Positions 30,155 to 40,743 are shown, counted from the first letter of the stretch. The stretch: 64,000 nt of DNA from Neoarius graeffei (GCF_027579695.1 NW_026869982.1:989001-1053000), one strand, 5' to 3'. Notes: generated by a model from the letters alone, not told the origin. Program-made: numbers and translations.

Positions 30155-30267
30155 AACAGCTTGTTGGAAATGTGCCGTTTTTCTTGCCTTGCGATCAGAA
30201 GGAAAATTCTTGCCTTGCGACCAGAAGGAAAATTCAAACAGATTTCTGCAAGAAGACAAAATAAAAT

Positions 30268-30385
30268 GCTTACAGTACCTGGTATTCCTAGGCAGTCTCA
30301 CACTCAAGTACTAACCAGGCCCAACTCTGTTTAGCTTCTCAGATCAGACAGGATCAGGCATTGTCAGAGTGGTTTGGACGTAAAC
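30268..30385 (-). rRNA. 5S rRNA copy, class B
   Basis: Class B; (CAAGG)5; CAGCAG flank. Confidence 0.75.
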
Positions 30386-30505
30386 AGCAGTCTGGAAATG
30401 TGTGCCTTGCCTTGCCTTGCCTTGCCTTGCGCCCAGAAGGAAAATTCTTGCCTTGCGAGCAGAAGGAAAATTCAAACAGATTTCTGCAAGAAGACAAAAT
30501 AAAAT

Positions 30506-30623
30506 GCTTACAGTACCTGGTATTCCTAGGCAGTCTCCCACTCAAGTACTAACCAGGCCCAACTCTGTTTAGCTTCTGAAATCAGACGGGATCAGGCATT
30601 GTCAGAGTGGTTTGGCCGTGAGC
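30506..30623 (-). rRNA. 5S rRNA copy, class C
   Basis: Class C. Confidence 0.85.
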
Positions 30624-30746
30624 AACAGTTTGCTGGAAATGTGCCGTTTTTCTTGCCTTGCCTTGCCTTGCGCCCAGAAGGAAAATTATTGCCTTGCGAG
30701 CAGAAGGAAAATTCAAACAGATTTCTGCAAGAAGACAAAATAAAAT

Positions 30747-30864
30747 GCTTACAGTACCTGGTATTCCTAGGCAGTCTCCCACTCAAGTACTAACCAGGCC
30801 CAACTCTGTTTAGCTTCTGAGATCAGACGGGATCAGGCGTTGTCAGAGTGGTTTGGCCGTAAGC
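30747..30864 (-). rRNA. 5S rRNA copy, class A
   Basis: Class A. Confidence 0.9.
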
Positions 30865-30977
30865 AACAGCTTGTTGGAAATGTGCCGTTTTTCTTGCCTT
30901 GCGATCAGAAGGAAAATTCTTGCCTTGCGACCAGAAGGAAAATTCAAACAGATTTCTGCAAGAAGACAAAATAAAAT

Positions 30978-31095
30978 GCTTACAGTACCTGGTATTCCTA
31001 GGCAGTCTCACACTCAAGTACTAACCAGGCCCAACTCTGTTTAGCTTCTCAGATCAGACAGGATCAGGCATTGTCAGAGTGGTTTGGACGTAAAC
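30978..31095 (-). rRNA. 5S rRNA copy, class B
   Basis: Class B; (CAAGG)7. Confidence 0.75.
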
Positions 31096-31225
31096 AACAG
31101 TCTGGAAATGTGTGCCTTGCCTTGCCTTGCCTTGCCTTGCCTTGCCTTGCGCCCAGAAGGAAAATTCTTGCCTTGCGAGCAGAAGGAAAATTCAAACAGA
31201 TTTCTGCAAGAAGACAAAATAAAAT

Positions 31226-31343
31226 GCTTACAGTACCTGGTATTCCTAGGCAGTCTCCCACTCAAGTACTAACCAGGCCCAACTCTGTTTAGCTTCTGAG
31301 ATCAGACGGGATCAGGCGTTGTCAGAGTGGTTTGGCCGTAAGC
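31226..31343 (-). rRNA. 5S rRNA copy, class A
   Basis: Class A. Confidence 0.9.
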
Positions 31344-31456
31344 AACAGCTTGTTGGAAATGTGCCGTTTTTCTTGCCTTGCGATCAGAAGGAAAATTCTT
31401 GCCTTGCGACCAGAAGGAAAATTCAAACAGATTTCTGCAAGAAGACAAAATAAAAT

Positions 31457-31574
31457 GCTTACAGTACCTGGTATTCCTAGGCAGTCTCCCACTCAAGTAC
31501 TAACCAGGCCCAACTCTGTTTAGCTTCTGAGATCAGACGGGATCAGGCGTTGTCAGAGTGGTTTGGCCGTAAGC
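31457..31574 (-). rRNA. 5S rRNA copy, class A
   Basis: Class A. Confidence 0.9.
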
Positions 31575-31687
31575 AACAGCTTGTTGGAAATGTGCCGTTT
31601 TTCTTGCCTTGCGATCAGAAGGAAAATTCTTGCCTTGCGACCAGAAGGAAAATTCAAACAGATTTCTGCAAGAAGACAAAATAAAAT

Positions 31688-31805
31688 GCTTACAGTACCT
31701 GGTATTCCTAGGCAGTCTCACACTCAAGTACTAACCAGGCCCAACTCTGTTTAGCTTCTCAGATCAGACAGGATCAGGCATTGTCAGAGTGGTTTGGACG
31801 TAAAC
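31688..31805 (-). rRNA. 5S rRNA copy, class B
   Basis: Class B; (CAAGG)6. Confidence 0.75.
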
Positions 31806-31930
31806 AACAGTCTGGAAATGTGTGCCTTGCCTTGCCTTGCCTTGCCTTGCCTTGCGCCCAGAAGGAAAATTCTTGCCTTGCGAGCAGAAGGAAAATTCAA
31901 ACAGATTTCTGCAAGAAGACAAAATAAAAT

Positions 31931-32048
31931 GCTTACAGTACCTGGTATTCCTAGGCAGTCTCCCACTCAAGTACTAACCAGGCCCAACTCTGTTTAGCTT
32001 CTGAGATCAGACGGGATCAGGCGTTGTCAGAGTGGTTTGGCCGTAAGC
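31931..32048 (-). rRNA. 5S rRNA copy, class A
   Basis: Class A. Confidence 0.9.
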
Positions 32049-32161
32049 AACAGCTTGTTGGAAATGTGCCGTTTTTCTTGCCTTGCGATCAGAAGGAAAA
32101 TTCTTGCCTTGCGACCAGAAGGAAAATTCAAACAGATTTCTGCAAGAAGACAAAATAAAAT

Positions 32162-32279
32162 GCTTACAGTACCTGGTATTCCTAGGCAGTCTCCCACTCA
32201 AGTACTAACCAGGCCCAACTCTGTTTAGCTTCTGAGATCAGACGGGATCAGGCGTTGTCAGAGTGGTTTGGCCGTAAGC
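32162..32279 (-). rRNA. 5S rRNA copy, class A
   Basis: Class A. Confidence 0.9.
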
Positions 32280-32392
32280 AACAGCTTGTTGGAAATGTGC
32301 CGTTTTTCTTGCCTTGCGATCAGAAGGAAAATTCTTGCCTTGCGACCAGAAGGAAAATTCAAACAGATTTCTGCAAGAAGACAAAATAAAAT

Positions 32393-32510
32393 GCTTACAG
32401 TACCTGGTATTCCTAGGCAGTCTCACACTCAAGTACTAACCAGGCCCAACTCTGTTTAGCTTCTCAGATCAGACAGGATCAGGCATTGTCAGAGTGGTTT
32501 GGACGTAAAC
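32393..32510 (-). rRNA. 5S rRNA copy, class B
   Basis: Class B; (CAAGG)5; CAGCAG flank. Confidence 0.75.
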
Positions 32511-32630
32511 AGCAGTCTGGAAATGTGTGCCTTGCCTTGCCTTGCCTTGCCTTGCGCCCAGAAGGAAAATTCTTGCCTTGCGAGCAGAAGGAAAATTCAA
32601 ACAGATTTCTGCAAGAAGACAAAATAAAAT

Positions 32631-32748
32631 GCTTACAGTACCTGGTATTCCTAGGCAGTCTCCCACTCAAGTACTAACCAGGCCCAACTCTGTTTAGCTT
32701 CTGAAATCAGACGGGATCAGGCATTGTCAGAGTGGTTTGGCCGTGAGC
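32631..32748 (-). rRNA. 5S rRNA copy, class C
   Basis: Class C. Confidence 0.85.
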
Positions 32749-32871
32749 AACAGTTTGCTGGAAATGTGCCGTTTTTCTTGCCTTGCCTTGCCTTGCGCCC
32801 AGAAGGAAAATTATTGCCTTGCGAGCAGAAGGAAAATTCAAACAGATTTCTGCAAGAAGACAAAATAAAAT

Positions 32872-32989
32872 GCTTACAGTACCTGGTATTCCTAGGCAGT
32901 CTCCCACTCAAGTACTAACCAGGCCCAACTCTGTTTAGCTTCTGAGATCAGACGGGATCAGGCGTTGTCAGAGTGGTTTGGCCGTAAGC
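32872..32989 (-). rRNA. 5S rRNA copy, class A
   Basis: Class A. Confidence 0.9.
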
Positions 32990-33102
32990 AACAGCTTGTT
33001 GGAAATGTGCCGTTTTTCTTGCCTTGCGATCAGAAGGAAAATTCTTGCCTTGCGACCAGAAGGAAAATTCAAACAGATTTCTGCAAGAAGACAAAATAAA
33101 AT

Positions 33103-33220
33103 GCTTACAGTACCTGGTATTCCTAGGCAGTCTCACACTCAAGTACTAACCAGGCCCAACTCTGTTTAGCTTCTCAGATCAGACAGGATCAGGCATTGTC
33201 AGAGTGGTTTGGACGTAAAC
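33103..33220 (-). rRNA. 5S rRNA copy, class B
   Basis: Class B; (CAAGG)6. Confidence 0.75.
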
Positions 33221-33345
33221 AACAGTCTGGAAATGTGTGCCTTGCCTTGCCTTGCCTTGCCTTGCCTTGCGCCCAGAAGGAAAATTCTTGCCTTGCGAGC
33301 AGAAGGAAAATTCAAACAGATTTCTGCAAGAAGACAAAATAAAAT

Positions 33346-33463
33346 GCTTACAGTACCTGGTATTCCTAGGCAGTCTCCCACTCAAGTACTAACCAGGCCC
33401 AACTCTGTTTAGCTTCTGAGATCAGACGGGATCAGGCGTTGTCAGAGTGGTTTGGCCGTAAGC
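33346..33463 (-). rRNA. 5S rRNA copy, class A
   Basis: Class A. Confidence 0.9.
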
Positions 33464-33576
33464 AACAGCTTGTTGGAAATGTGCCGTTTTTCTTGCCTTG
33501 CGATCAGAAGGAAAATTCTTGCCTTGCGACCAGAAGGAAAATTCAAACAGATTTCTGCAAGAAGACAAAATAAAAT

Positions 33577-33694
33577 GCTTACAGTACCTGGTATTCCTAG
33601 GCAGTCTCCCACTCAAGTACTAACCAGGCCCAACTCTGTTTAGCTTCTGAGATCAGACGGGATCAGGCGTTGTCAGAGTGGTTTGGCCGTAAGC
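33577..33694 (-). rRNA. 5S rRNA copy, class A
   Basis: Class A. Confidence 0.9.
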
Positions 33695-33807
33695 AACAGC
33701 TTGTTGGAAATGTGCCGTTTTTCTTGCCTTGCGATCAGAAGGAAAATTCTTGCCTTGCGACCAGAAGGAAAATTCAAACAGATTTCTGCAAGAAGACAAA
33801 ATAAAAT

Positions 33808-33925
33808 GCTTACAGTACCTGGTATTCCTAGGCAGTCTCACACTCAAGTACTAACCAGGCCCAACTCTGTTTAGCTTCTCAGATCAGACAGGATCAGGCA
33901 TTGTCAGAGTGGTTTGGACGTAAAC
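33808..33925 (-). rRNA. 5S rRNA copy, class B
   Basis: Class B; (CAAGG)6. Confidence 0.75.
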
Positions 33926-34050
33926 AACAGTCTGGAAATGTGTGCCTTGCCTTGCCTTGCCTTGCCTTGCCTTGCGCCCAGAAGGAAAATTCTTGCCTTG
34001 CGAGCAGAAGGAAAATTCAAACAGATTTCTGCAAGAAGACAAAATAAAAT

Positions 34051-34168
34051 GCTTACAGTACCTGGTATTCCTAGGCAGTCTCCCACTCAAGTACTAACCA
34101 GGCCCAACTCTGTTTAGCTTCTGAGATCAGACGGGATCAGGCGTTGTCAGAGTGGTTTGGCCGTAAGC
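34051..34168 (-). rRNA. 5S rRNA copy, class A
   Basis: Class A. Confidence 0.9.
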
Positions 34169-34281
34169 AACAGCTTGTTGGAAATGTGCCGTTTTTCTTG
34201 CCTTGCGATCAGAAGGAAAATTCTTGCCTTGCGACCAGAAGGAAAATTCAAACAGATTTCTGCAAGAAGACAAAATAAAAT

Positions 34282-34399
34282 GCTTACAGTACCTGGTATT
34301 CCTAGGCAGTCTCCCACTCAAGTACTAACCAGGCCCAACTCTGTTTAGCTTCTGAGATCAGACGGGACCAGGCGTTGTCAGAGTGGTTTGGCCGTAAGC
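34282..34399 (-). rRNA. 5S rRNA copy, class A
   Basis: Class A with private G32. Confidence 0.88.
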
Positions 34400-34512
34400 A
34401 ACAGCTTGTTGGAAATGTGCCGTTTTTCTTGCCTTGCGATCAGAAGGAAAATTCTTGCCTTGCGACCAGAAGGAAAATTCAAACAGATTTCTGCAAGAAG
34501 ACAAAATAAAAT

Positions 34513-34630
34513 GCTTACAGTACCTGGTATTCCTAGGCAGTCTCACACTCAAGTACTAACCAGGCCCAACTCTGTTTAGCTTCTCAGATCAGACAGGATC
34601 AGGCATGGTCAGAGTGGTTTGGACGTAAAC
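34513..34630 (-). rRNA. 5S rRNA copy, class B
   Basis: Class B with private C24; (CAAGG)16. Confidence 0.74.
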
Positions 34631-34649
34631 AACAGTCTGGAAATGTGTG

Positions 34650-34729
34650 CCTTGCCTTGCCTTGCCTTGCCTTGCCTTGCCTTGCCTTGCCTTGCCTTGC
34701 CTTGCCTTGCCTTGCCTTGCCTTGCCTTG
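34650..34729. repeat. CCTTG/CAAGG tract, 16 copies
   Basis: Perfect tract upstream of class B copy 34513-34630, again followed by A then B'. Confidence 0.95.
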
Positions 34730-34805
34730 CGCCCAGAAGGAAAATTCTTGCCTTGCGAGCAGAAGGAAAATTCAAACAGATTTCTGCAAGAAGACAAAAT
34801 AAAAT

Positions 34806-34923
34806 GCTTACAGTACCTGGTATTCCTAGGCAGTCTCCCACTCAAGTACTAACCAGGCCCAACTCTGTTTAGCTTCTGAGATCAGACGGGATCAGGCGTT
34901 GTCAGAGTGGTTTGGCCGTAAGC
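34806..34923 (-). rRNA. 5S rRNA copy, class A
   Basis: Class A. Confidence 0.9.
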
Positions 34924-35036
34924 AACAGCTTGTTGGAAATGTGCCGTTTTTCTTGCCTTGCGATCAGAAGGAAAATTCTTGCCTTGCGACCAGAAGGAAA
35001 ATTCAAACAGATTTCTGCAAGAAGACAAAATAAAAT

Positions 35037-35154
35037 GCTTACAGTACCTGGTATTCCTAGGCAGTCTCCCACTCAAGTACTAACCAGGCCCAACTCTGTT
35101 TAGCTTCTGAGATCAGATGGGATCAGGCGTTGTCAGAGTGGTTTGGACGTAAAC
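35037..35154 (-). rRNA. 5S rRNA copy, class B'
   Basis: Class B'; (CAAGG)6. Confidence 0.8.
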
Positions 35155-35279
35155 AACAGTCTGGAAATGTGTGCCTTGCCTTGCCTTGCCTTGCCTTGCC
35201 TTGCGCCCAGAAGGAAAATTCTTGCCTTGCGAGCAGAAGGAAAATTCAAACAGATTTCTGCAAGAAGACAAAATAAAAT

Positions 35280-35397
35280 GCTTACAGTACCTGGTATTCC
35301 TAGGCAGTCTCCCACTCAAGTACTAACCAGGCCCAACTCTGTTTAGCTTCTGAGATCAGACGGGATCAGGCGTTGTCAGAGTGGTTTGGCCGTAAGC
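35280..35397 (-). rRNA. 5S rRNA copy, class A
   Basis: Class A. Confidence 0.9.
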
Positions 35398-35510
35398 AAC
35401 AGCTTGTTGGAAATGTGCCGTTTTTCTTGCCTTGCGATCAGAAGGAAAATTCTTGCCTTGCGACCAGAAGGAAAATTCAAACAGATTTCTGCAAGAAGAC
35501 AAAATAAAAT

Positions 35511-35628
35511 GCTTACAGTACCTGGTATTCCTAGGCAGTCTCCCACTCAAGTACTAACCAGGCCCAACTCTGTTTAGCTTCTGAGATCAGACGGGATCAG
35601 GCGTTGTCAGAGTGGTTTGGCCGTAAGC
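35511..35628 (-). rRNA. 5S rRNA copy, class A
   Basis: Class A. Confidence 0.9.
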
Positions 35629-35741
35629 AACAGCTTGTTGGAAATGTGCCGTTTTTCTTGCCTTGCGATCAGAAGGAAAATTCTTGCCTTGCGACCAGAA
35701 GGAAAATTCAAACAGATTTCTGCAAGAAGACAAAATAAAAT

Positions 35742-35859
35742 GCTTACAGTACCTGGTATTCCTAGGCAGTCTCACACTCAAGTACTAACCAGGCCCAACT
35801 CTGTTTAGCTTCTCAGATCAGACAGGATCAGGCATTGTCAGAGTGGTTTGGACGTAAAC
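35742..35859 (-). rRNA. 5S rRNA copy, class B
   Basis: Class B; (CAAGG)13. Confidence 0.75.
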
Positions 35860-35878
35860 AACAGTCTGGAAATGTGTG

Positions 35879-35943
35879 CCTTGCCTTGCCTTGCCTTGCC
35901 TTGCCTTGCCTTGCCTTGCCTTGCCTTGCCTTGCCTTGCCTTG
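35879..35943. repeat. CCTTG/CAAGG tract, 13 copies
   Basis: Perfect tract upstream of class B copy 35742-35859; last long tract of the left domain. Confidence 0.95.
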
Positions 35944-36019
35944 CGCCCAGAAGGAAAATTCTTGCCTTGCGAGCAGAAGGAAAATTCAAACAGATTTCTG
36001 CAAGAAGACAAAATAAAAT

Positions 36020-36137
36020 GCTTACAGTACCTGGTATTCCTAGGCAGTCTCCCACTCAAGTACTAACCAGGCCCAACTCTGTTTAGCTTCTGAGATCAGA
36101 CGGGATCAGGCGTTGTCAGAGTGGTTTGGCCGTAAGC
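36020..36137 (-). rRNA. 5S rRNA copy, class A
   Basis: Class A; 5' flank GCTTGCTGG mixes A and C spacer marks. Confidence 0.9.
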
Positions 36138-36250
36138 AACAGCTTGCTGGAAATGTGCCGTTTTTCTTGCCTTGCGATCAGAAGGAAAATTCTTGCCTTG
36201 CGACCAGAAGGAAAATTCAAACAGATTTCTGCAAGAAGACAAAATAAAAT

Positions 36251-36368
36251 GCTTACAGTACCTGGTATTCCTAGGCAGTCTCCCACTCAAGTACTAACCA
36301 GGCCCAACTCTGTTTAGCTTCTGAGATCAGATGGGATCAGGCGTTGTCAGAGTGGTTTGGACGTAAAC
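36251..36368 (-). rRNA. 5S rRNA copy, class B'
   Basis: Class B'; (CAAGG)5. The spacer is a B/A hybrid: GCGCCC block followed by the A-type GACCAG block. Confidence 0.8.
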
Positions 36369-36488
36369 AACAGTCTGGAAATGTGTGCCTTGCCTTGCCT
36401 TGCCTTGCCTTGCGCCCAGAAGGAAAATTCTTGCCTTGCGACCAGAAGGAAAATTCAAACAGATTTCTGCAAGAAGACAAAATAAAAT

Positions 36489-36606
36489 GCTTACAGTACC
36501 TGGTATTCCTAGGCAGTCTCACACTCAAGTACTAACCAGGCCCAACTCTGTTTAGCTTCTGAGATCAGACGGGATCAGGCGTTGTCAGAGTGGTTTGGCC
36601 GTAAGC
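36489..36606 (-). rRNA. 5S rRNA copy, class A mosaic
   Basis: Class A apart from the B mark T86. Confidence 0.85.
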
Positions 36607-36719
36607 AACAGCTTGTTGGAAATGTGCCGTTTTTCTTGCCTTGCGATCAGAAGGAAAATTCTTGCCTTGCGACCAGAAGGAAAATTCAAACAGATTTCTG
36701 CAAGAAGACAAAATAAAAT

Positions 36720-36837
36720 GCTTACAGTACCTGGTATTCCTAGGCAGTCTCCCACTCAAGTACTAACCAGGCCCAACTCTGTTTAGCTTCTGAGATCAGA
36801 CGGGATCAGGCGTTGTCAGAGTGGTTTGGCCGTAAGC
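36720..36837 (-). rRNA. 5S rRNA copy, class A
   Basis: Class A. Confidence 0.9.
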
Positions 36838-36950
36838 AACAGCTTGTTGGAAATGTGCCGTTTTTCTTGCCTTGCGATCAGAAGGAAAATTCTTGCCTTG
36901 CGACCAGAAGGAAAATTCAAACAGATTTCTGCAAGAAGACAAAATAAAAT

Positions 36951-37068
36951 GCTTACAGTACCTGGTATTCCTAGGCAGTCTCACACTCAAGTACTAACCA
37001 GGCCCAACTCTGTTTAGCTTCTCAGATCAGACAGGATCAGGCATTGTCAGAGTGGTTTGGACGTAAAC
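36951..37068 (-). rRNA. 5S rRNA copy, class B
   Basis: Class B; (CAAGG)4, shortest tract form. Confidence 0.75.
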
Positions 37069-37183
37069 AACAGTCTGGAAATGTGTGCCTTGCCTTGCCT
37101 TGCCTTGCGCCCAGAAGGAAAATTCTTGCCTTGCGAGCAGAAGGAAAATTCAAACAGATTTCTGCAAGAAGACAAAATAAAAT

Positions 37184-37301
37184 GCTTACAGTACCTGGTA
37201 TTCCTAGGCAGTCTCCCACTCAAGTACTAACCAGGCAAAACTCTGTTTAGCTTCTGAAATCAGACGGGATCAGGCATTGTCAGAGTGGTTTGGCCGTGAG
37301 C
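37184..37301 (-). rRNA. 5S rRNA copy, class C with internal T4 (type example)
   Basis: Class C plus T64 and T65, which with T62 and T63 make TTTT inside the RNA strand (plus-strand 37237-37240). RNA polymerase III is expected to stop there, giving an RNA of about 65 nt without helices IV and V. The change also removes the G64 and G65 partners of helix II. It is therefore probably dead as a 5S gene. Nine copies share the change, eight class C and one class A, all between 37 and 61 kb. Confidence 0.75.
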
Positions 37302-37424
37302 AACAGTTTGCTGGAAATGTGCCGTTTTTCTTGCCTTGCCTTGCCTTGCGCCCAGAAGGAAAATTATTGCCTTGCGAGCAGAAGGAAAATTCAAACAGAT
37401 TTCTGCAAGAAGACAAAATAAAAT

Positions 37425-37542
37425 GCTTACAGTACCTGGTATTCCTAGGCAGTCTCCCACTCAAGTACTAACCAGGCCCAACTCTGTTTAGCTTCTGAGA
37501 TCAGACGGGATCAGGCGTTGTCAGAGTGGTTTGGCCGTAAGC
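37425..37542 (-). rRNA. 5S rRNA copy, class A
   Basis: Class A. Confidence 0.9.
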
Positions 37543-37655
37543 AACAGCTTGTTGGAAATGTGCCGTTTTTCTTGCCTTGCGATCAGAAGGAAAATTCTTG
37601 CCTTGCGACCAGAAGGAAAATTCAAACAGATTTCTGCAAGAAGACAAAATAAAAT

Positions 37656-37773
37656 GCTTACAGTACCTGGTATTCCTAGGCAGTCTCCCACTCAAGTACT
37701 AACCAGGCCCAACTCTGTTTAGCTTCTGAGATCAGATGGGATCAGGCGTTGTCAGAGTGGTTTGGACGTAAAC
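37656..37773 (-). rRNA. 5S rRNA copy, class B'
   Basis: Class B'; (CAAGG)6; rightmost B' in the window. Confidence 0.8.
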
Positions 37774-37898
37774 AACAGTCTGGAAATGTGTGCCTTGCCT
37801 TGCCTTGCCTTGCCTTGCCTTGCGCCCAGAAGGAAAATTCTTGCCTTGCGAGCAGAAGGAAAATTCAAACAGATTTCTGCAAGAAGACAAAATAAAAT

Positions 37899-38016
37899 GC
37901 TTACAGTACCTGGTATTCCTAGGCAGTCTCCCACTCAAGTACTAACCAGGCCCAACTCTGTTTAGCTTCTGAGATCAGACGGGATCAGGCGTTGTCAGAG
38001 TGGTTTGGCCGTAAGC
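37899..38016 (-). rRNA. 5S rRNA copy, class A
   Basis: Class A. Confidence 0.9.
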
Positions 38017-38129
38017 AACAGCTTGTTGGAAATGTGCCGTTTTTCTTGCCTTGCGATCAGAAGGAAAATTCTTGCCTTGCGACCAGAAGGAAAATTCAAA
38101 CAGATTTCTGCAAGAAGACAAAATAAAAT

Positions 38130-38247
38130 GCTTACAGTACCTGGTATTCCTAGGCAGTCTCCCACTCAAGTACTAACCAGGCCCAACTCTGTTTAGCTTC
38201 TGAGATCAGACGGGATCAGGCGTTGTCAGAGTGGTTTGGCCGTAAGC
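38130..38247 (-). rRNA. 5S rRNA copy, class A
   Basis: Class A. Confidence 0.9.
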
Positions 38248-38360
38248 AACAGCTTGTTGGAAATGTGCCGTTTTTCTTGCCTTGCGATCAGAAGGAAAAT
38301 TCTTGCCTTGCGACCAGAAGGAAAATTCAAACAGATTTCTGCAAGAAGACAAAATAAAAT

Positions 38361-38478
38361 GCTTACAGTACCTGGTATTCCTAGGCAGTCTCCCACTCAA
38401 GTACTAACCAGGCCCAACTCTGTTTAGCTTCTCAGATCAGACGGGATCAGGCGTTGTCAGAGTGGTTTGGACGTAAAC
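38361..38478 (-). rRNA. 5S rRNA copy, class B mosaic
   Basis: T2, T8 and G46, with class A bases at 26, 36 and 86; (CAAGG)8, first GCTCCC spacer. Confidence 0.78.
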
Positions 38479-38613
38479 AACAGTCTGGAAATGTGTGCCT
38501 TGCCTTGCCTTGCCTTGCCTTGCCTTGCCTTGCCTTGCTCCCAGAAGGAAAATTCTTGCCTTGCGAGCAGAAGGAAAATTCAAACAGATTTCTGCAAGAA
38601 GACAAAATAAAAT

Positions 38614-38731
38614 GCTTACAGTACCTGGTATTCCTAGGCAGTCTCCCACTCAAGTACTAACCAGGCCCAACTCTGTTTAGCTTCTGAGATCAGACGGGAT
38701 CAGGCGTTCTCAGAGTGGTTTGGCCGTAAGC
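38614..38731 (-). rRNA. 5S rRNA copy, class A
   Basis: Class A with G23 (loop B), a right-domain mark. Confidence 0.89.
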
Positions 38732-38844
38732 AACAGCTTGTTGGAAATGTGCCGTTTTTCTTGCCTTGCGATCAGAAGGAAAATTCTTGCCTTGCGACCA
38801 GAAGGAAAATTCAAACAGATTTCTGCAAGAAGACAAAATAAAAT

Positions 38845-38962
38845 GCTTACAGTACCTGGTATTCCTAGGCAGTCTCACACTCAAGTACTAACCAGGCCCA
38901 ACTCTGTTTAGCTTCTCAGATCAGACAGGATCAGGCATTGTCAGAGTGGTTTGGACGTAAAC
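38845..38962 (-). rRNA. 5S rRNA copy, class B
   Basis: Class B; (CAAGG)4. Confidence 0.75.
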
Positions 38963-39077
38963 AACAGTCTGGAAATGTGTGCCTTGCCTTGCCTTGCCTT
39001 GCGCCCAGAAGGAAAATTCTTGCCTTGCGAGCAGAAGGAAAATTCAAACAGATTTCTGCAAGAAGACAAAATAAAAT

Positions 39078-39195
39078 GCTTACAGTACCTGGTATTCCTA
39101 GGCAGTCTCCCACTCAAGTACTAACCAGGCAAAACTCTGTTTAGCTTCTGAAATCAGACGGGATCAGGCATTGTCAGAGTGGTTTGGCCGTGAGC
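39078..39195 (-). rRNA. 5S rRNA copy, class C, internal T4
   Basis: Class C with T64, T65 (internal TTTT). Confidence 0.72.
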
Positions 39196-39318
39196 AACAG
39201 TTTGCTGGAAATGTGCCGTTTTTCTTGCCTTGCCTTGCCTTGCGCCCAGAAGGAAAATTATTGCCTTGCGAGCAGAAGGAAAATTCAAACAGATTTCTGC
39301 AAGAAGACAAAATAAAAT

Positions 39319-39436
39319 GCTTACAGTACCTGGTATTCCTAGGCAGTCTCCCACTCAAGTACTAACCAGGCAAAACTCTGTTTAGCTTCTGAAATCAGAC
39401 GGGATCAGGCATTGTCAGAGTGGTTTGGCCGTGAGC
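39319..39436 (-). rRNA. 5S rRNA copy, class C, internal T4
   Basis: Class C with T64, T65. Only place where two C units are adjacent, a one-unit duplication. Confidence 0.72.
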
Positions 39437-39559
39437 AACAGTTTGCTGGAAATGTGCCGTTTTTCTTGCCTTGCCTTGCCTTGCGCCCAGAAGGAAAATT
39501 ATTGCCTTGCGAGCAGAAGGAAAATTCAAACAGATTTCTGCAAGAAGACAAAATAAAAT

Positions 39560-39677
39560 GCTTACAGTACCTGGTATTCCTAGGCAGTCTCCCACTCAAG
39601 TACTAACCAGGCCCAACTCTGTTTAGCTTCTGAGATCAGACGGGATCAGGCGTTGTCAGAGTGGTTTGGCCGTAAGC
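39560..39677 (-). rRNA. 5S rRNA copy, class A
   Basis: Class A. Confidence 0.9.
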
Positions 39678-39790
39678 AACAGCTTGTTGGAAATGTGCCG
39701 TTTTTCTTGCCTTGCGATCAGAAGGAAAATTCTTGCCTTGCGACCAGAAGGAAAATTCAAACAGATTTCTGCAAGAAGACAAAATAAAAT

Positions 39791-39908
39791 GCTTACAGTA
39801 CCTGGTATTCCTAGGCAGTCTCCCACTCAAGTACTAACCAGGCCCAACTCTGTTTAGCTTCTGAGATCAGACGGGATCAGGCATTGTCAGAGTGGTTTGG
39901 ACGTAAAC
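39791..39908 (-). rRNA. 5S rRNA copy, class B mosaic
   Basis: T2, T8, T26 with class A bases at 36, 46 and 86; (CAAGG)4. Confidence 0.78.
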
Positions 39909-40023
39909 AACAGTCTGGAAATGTGTGCCTTGCCTTGCCTTGCCTTGCGCCCAGAAGGAAAATTCTTGCCTTGCGAGCAGAAGGAAAATTCAAACAGATT
40001 TCTGCAAGAAGACAAAATAAAAT

Positions 40024-40141
40024 GCTTACAGTACCTGGTATTCCTAGGCAGTCTCCCACTCAAGTACTAACCAGGCAAAACTCTGTTTAGCTTCTGAAAT
40101 CAGACGGGATCAGGCATTGTCAGAGTGGTTTGGCCGTGAGC
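40024..40141 (-). rRNA. 5S rRNA copy, class C, internal T4
   Basis: Class C with T64, T65. Confidence 0.72.
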
Positions 40142-40264
40142 AACAGTTTGCTGGAAATGTGCCGTTTTTCTTGCCTTGCCTTGCCTTGCGCCCAGAAGGA
40201 AAATTATTGCCTTGCGAGCAGAAGGAAAATTCAAACAGATTTCTGCAAGAAGACAAAATAAAAT

Positions 40265-40382
40265 GCTTACAGTACCTGGTATTCCTAGGCAGTCTCCCAC
40301 TCAAGTACTAACCAGGCAAAACTCTGTTTAGCTTCTGAAATCAGACGGGATCAGGCGTTGTCAGAGTGGTTTGGCCGTAAGC
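40265..40382 (-). rRNA. 5S rRNA copy, class A, internal T4
   Basis: Only A-type 5' end joined to the T44, T64, T65 body: a C-to-A mosaic. Confidence 0.72.
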
Positions 40383-40495
40383 AACAGCTTGTTGGAAATG
40401 TGCCGTTTTTCTTGCCTTGCGATCAGAAGGAAAATTCTTGCCTTGCGACCAGAAGGAAAATTCAAACAGATTTCTGCAAGAAGACAAAATAAAAT

Positions 40496-40613
40496 GCTTA
40501 CAGTACCTGGTATTCCTAGGCAGTCTCACACTCAAGTACTAACCAGGCCCAACTCTGTTTAGCTTCTCAGATCAGACAGGATCAGGCATTGTCAGAGTGG
40601 TTTGGACGTAAAC
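40496..40613 (-). rRNA. 5S rRNA copy, class B
   Basis: Class B; (CAAGG)7. Confidence 0.75.
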
Positions 40614-40743
40614 AACAGTCTGGAAATGTGTGCCTTGCCTTGCCTTGCCTTGCCTTGCCTTGCCTTGCGCCCAGAAGGAAAATTCTTGCCTTGCGAGCAG
40701 AAGGAAAATTCAAACAGATTTCTGCAAGAAGACAAAATAAAAT

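Larger units (their letters stand above)
29641..31060 (-). repeat. Left-domain 6-monomer cassette, copy 6
   Basis: Same order and length; follows a 19-pentamer B unit. The first spacer has one private change (AAGGTAAATT). Confidence 0.9.
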
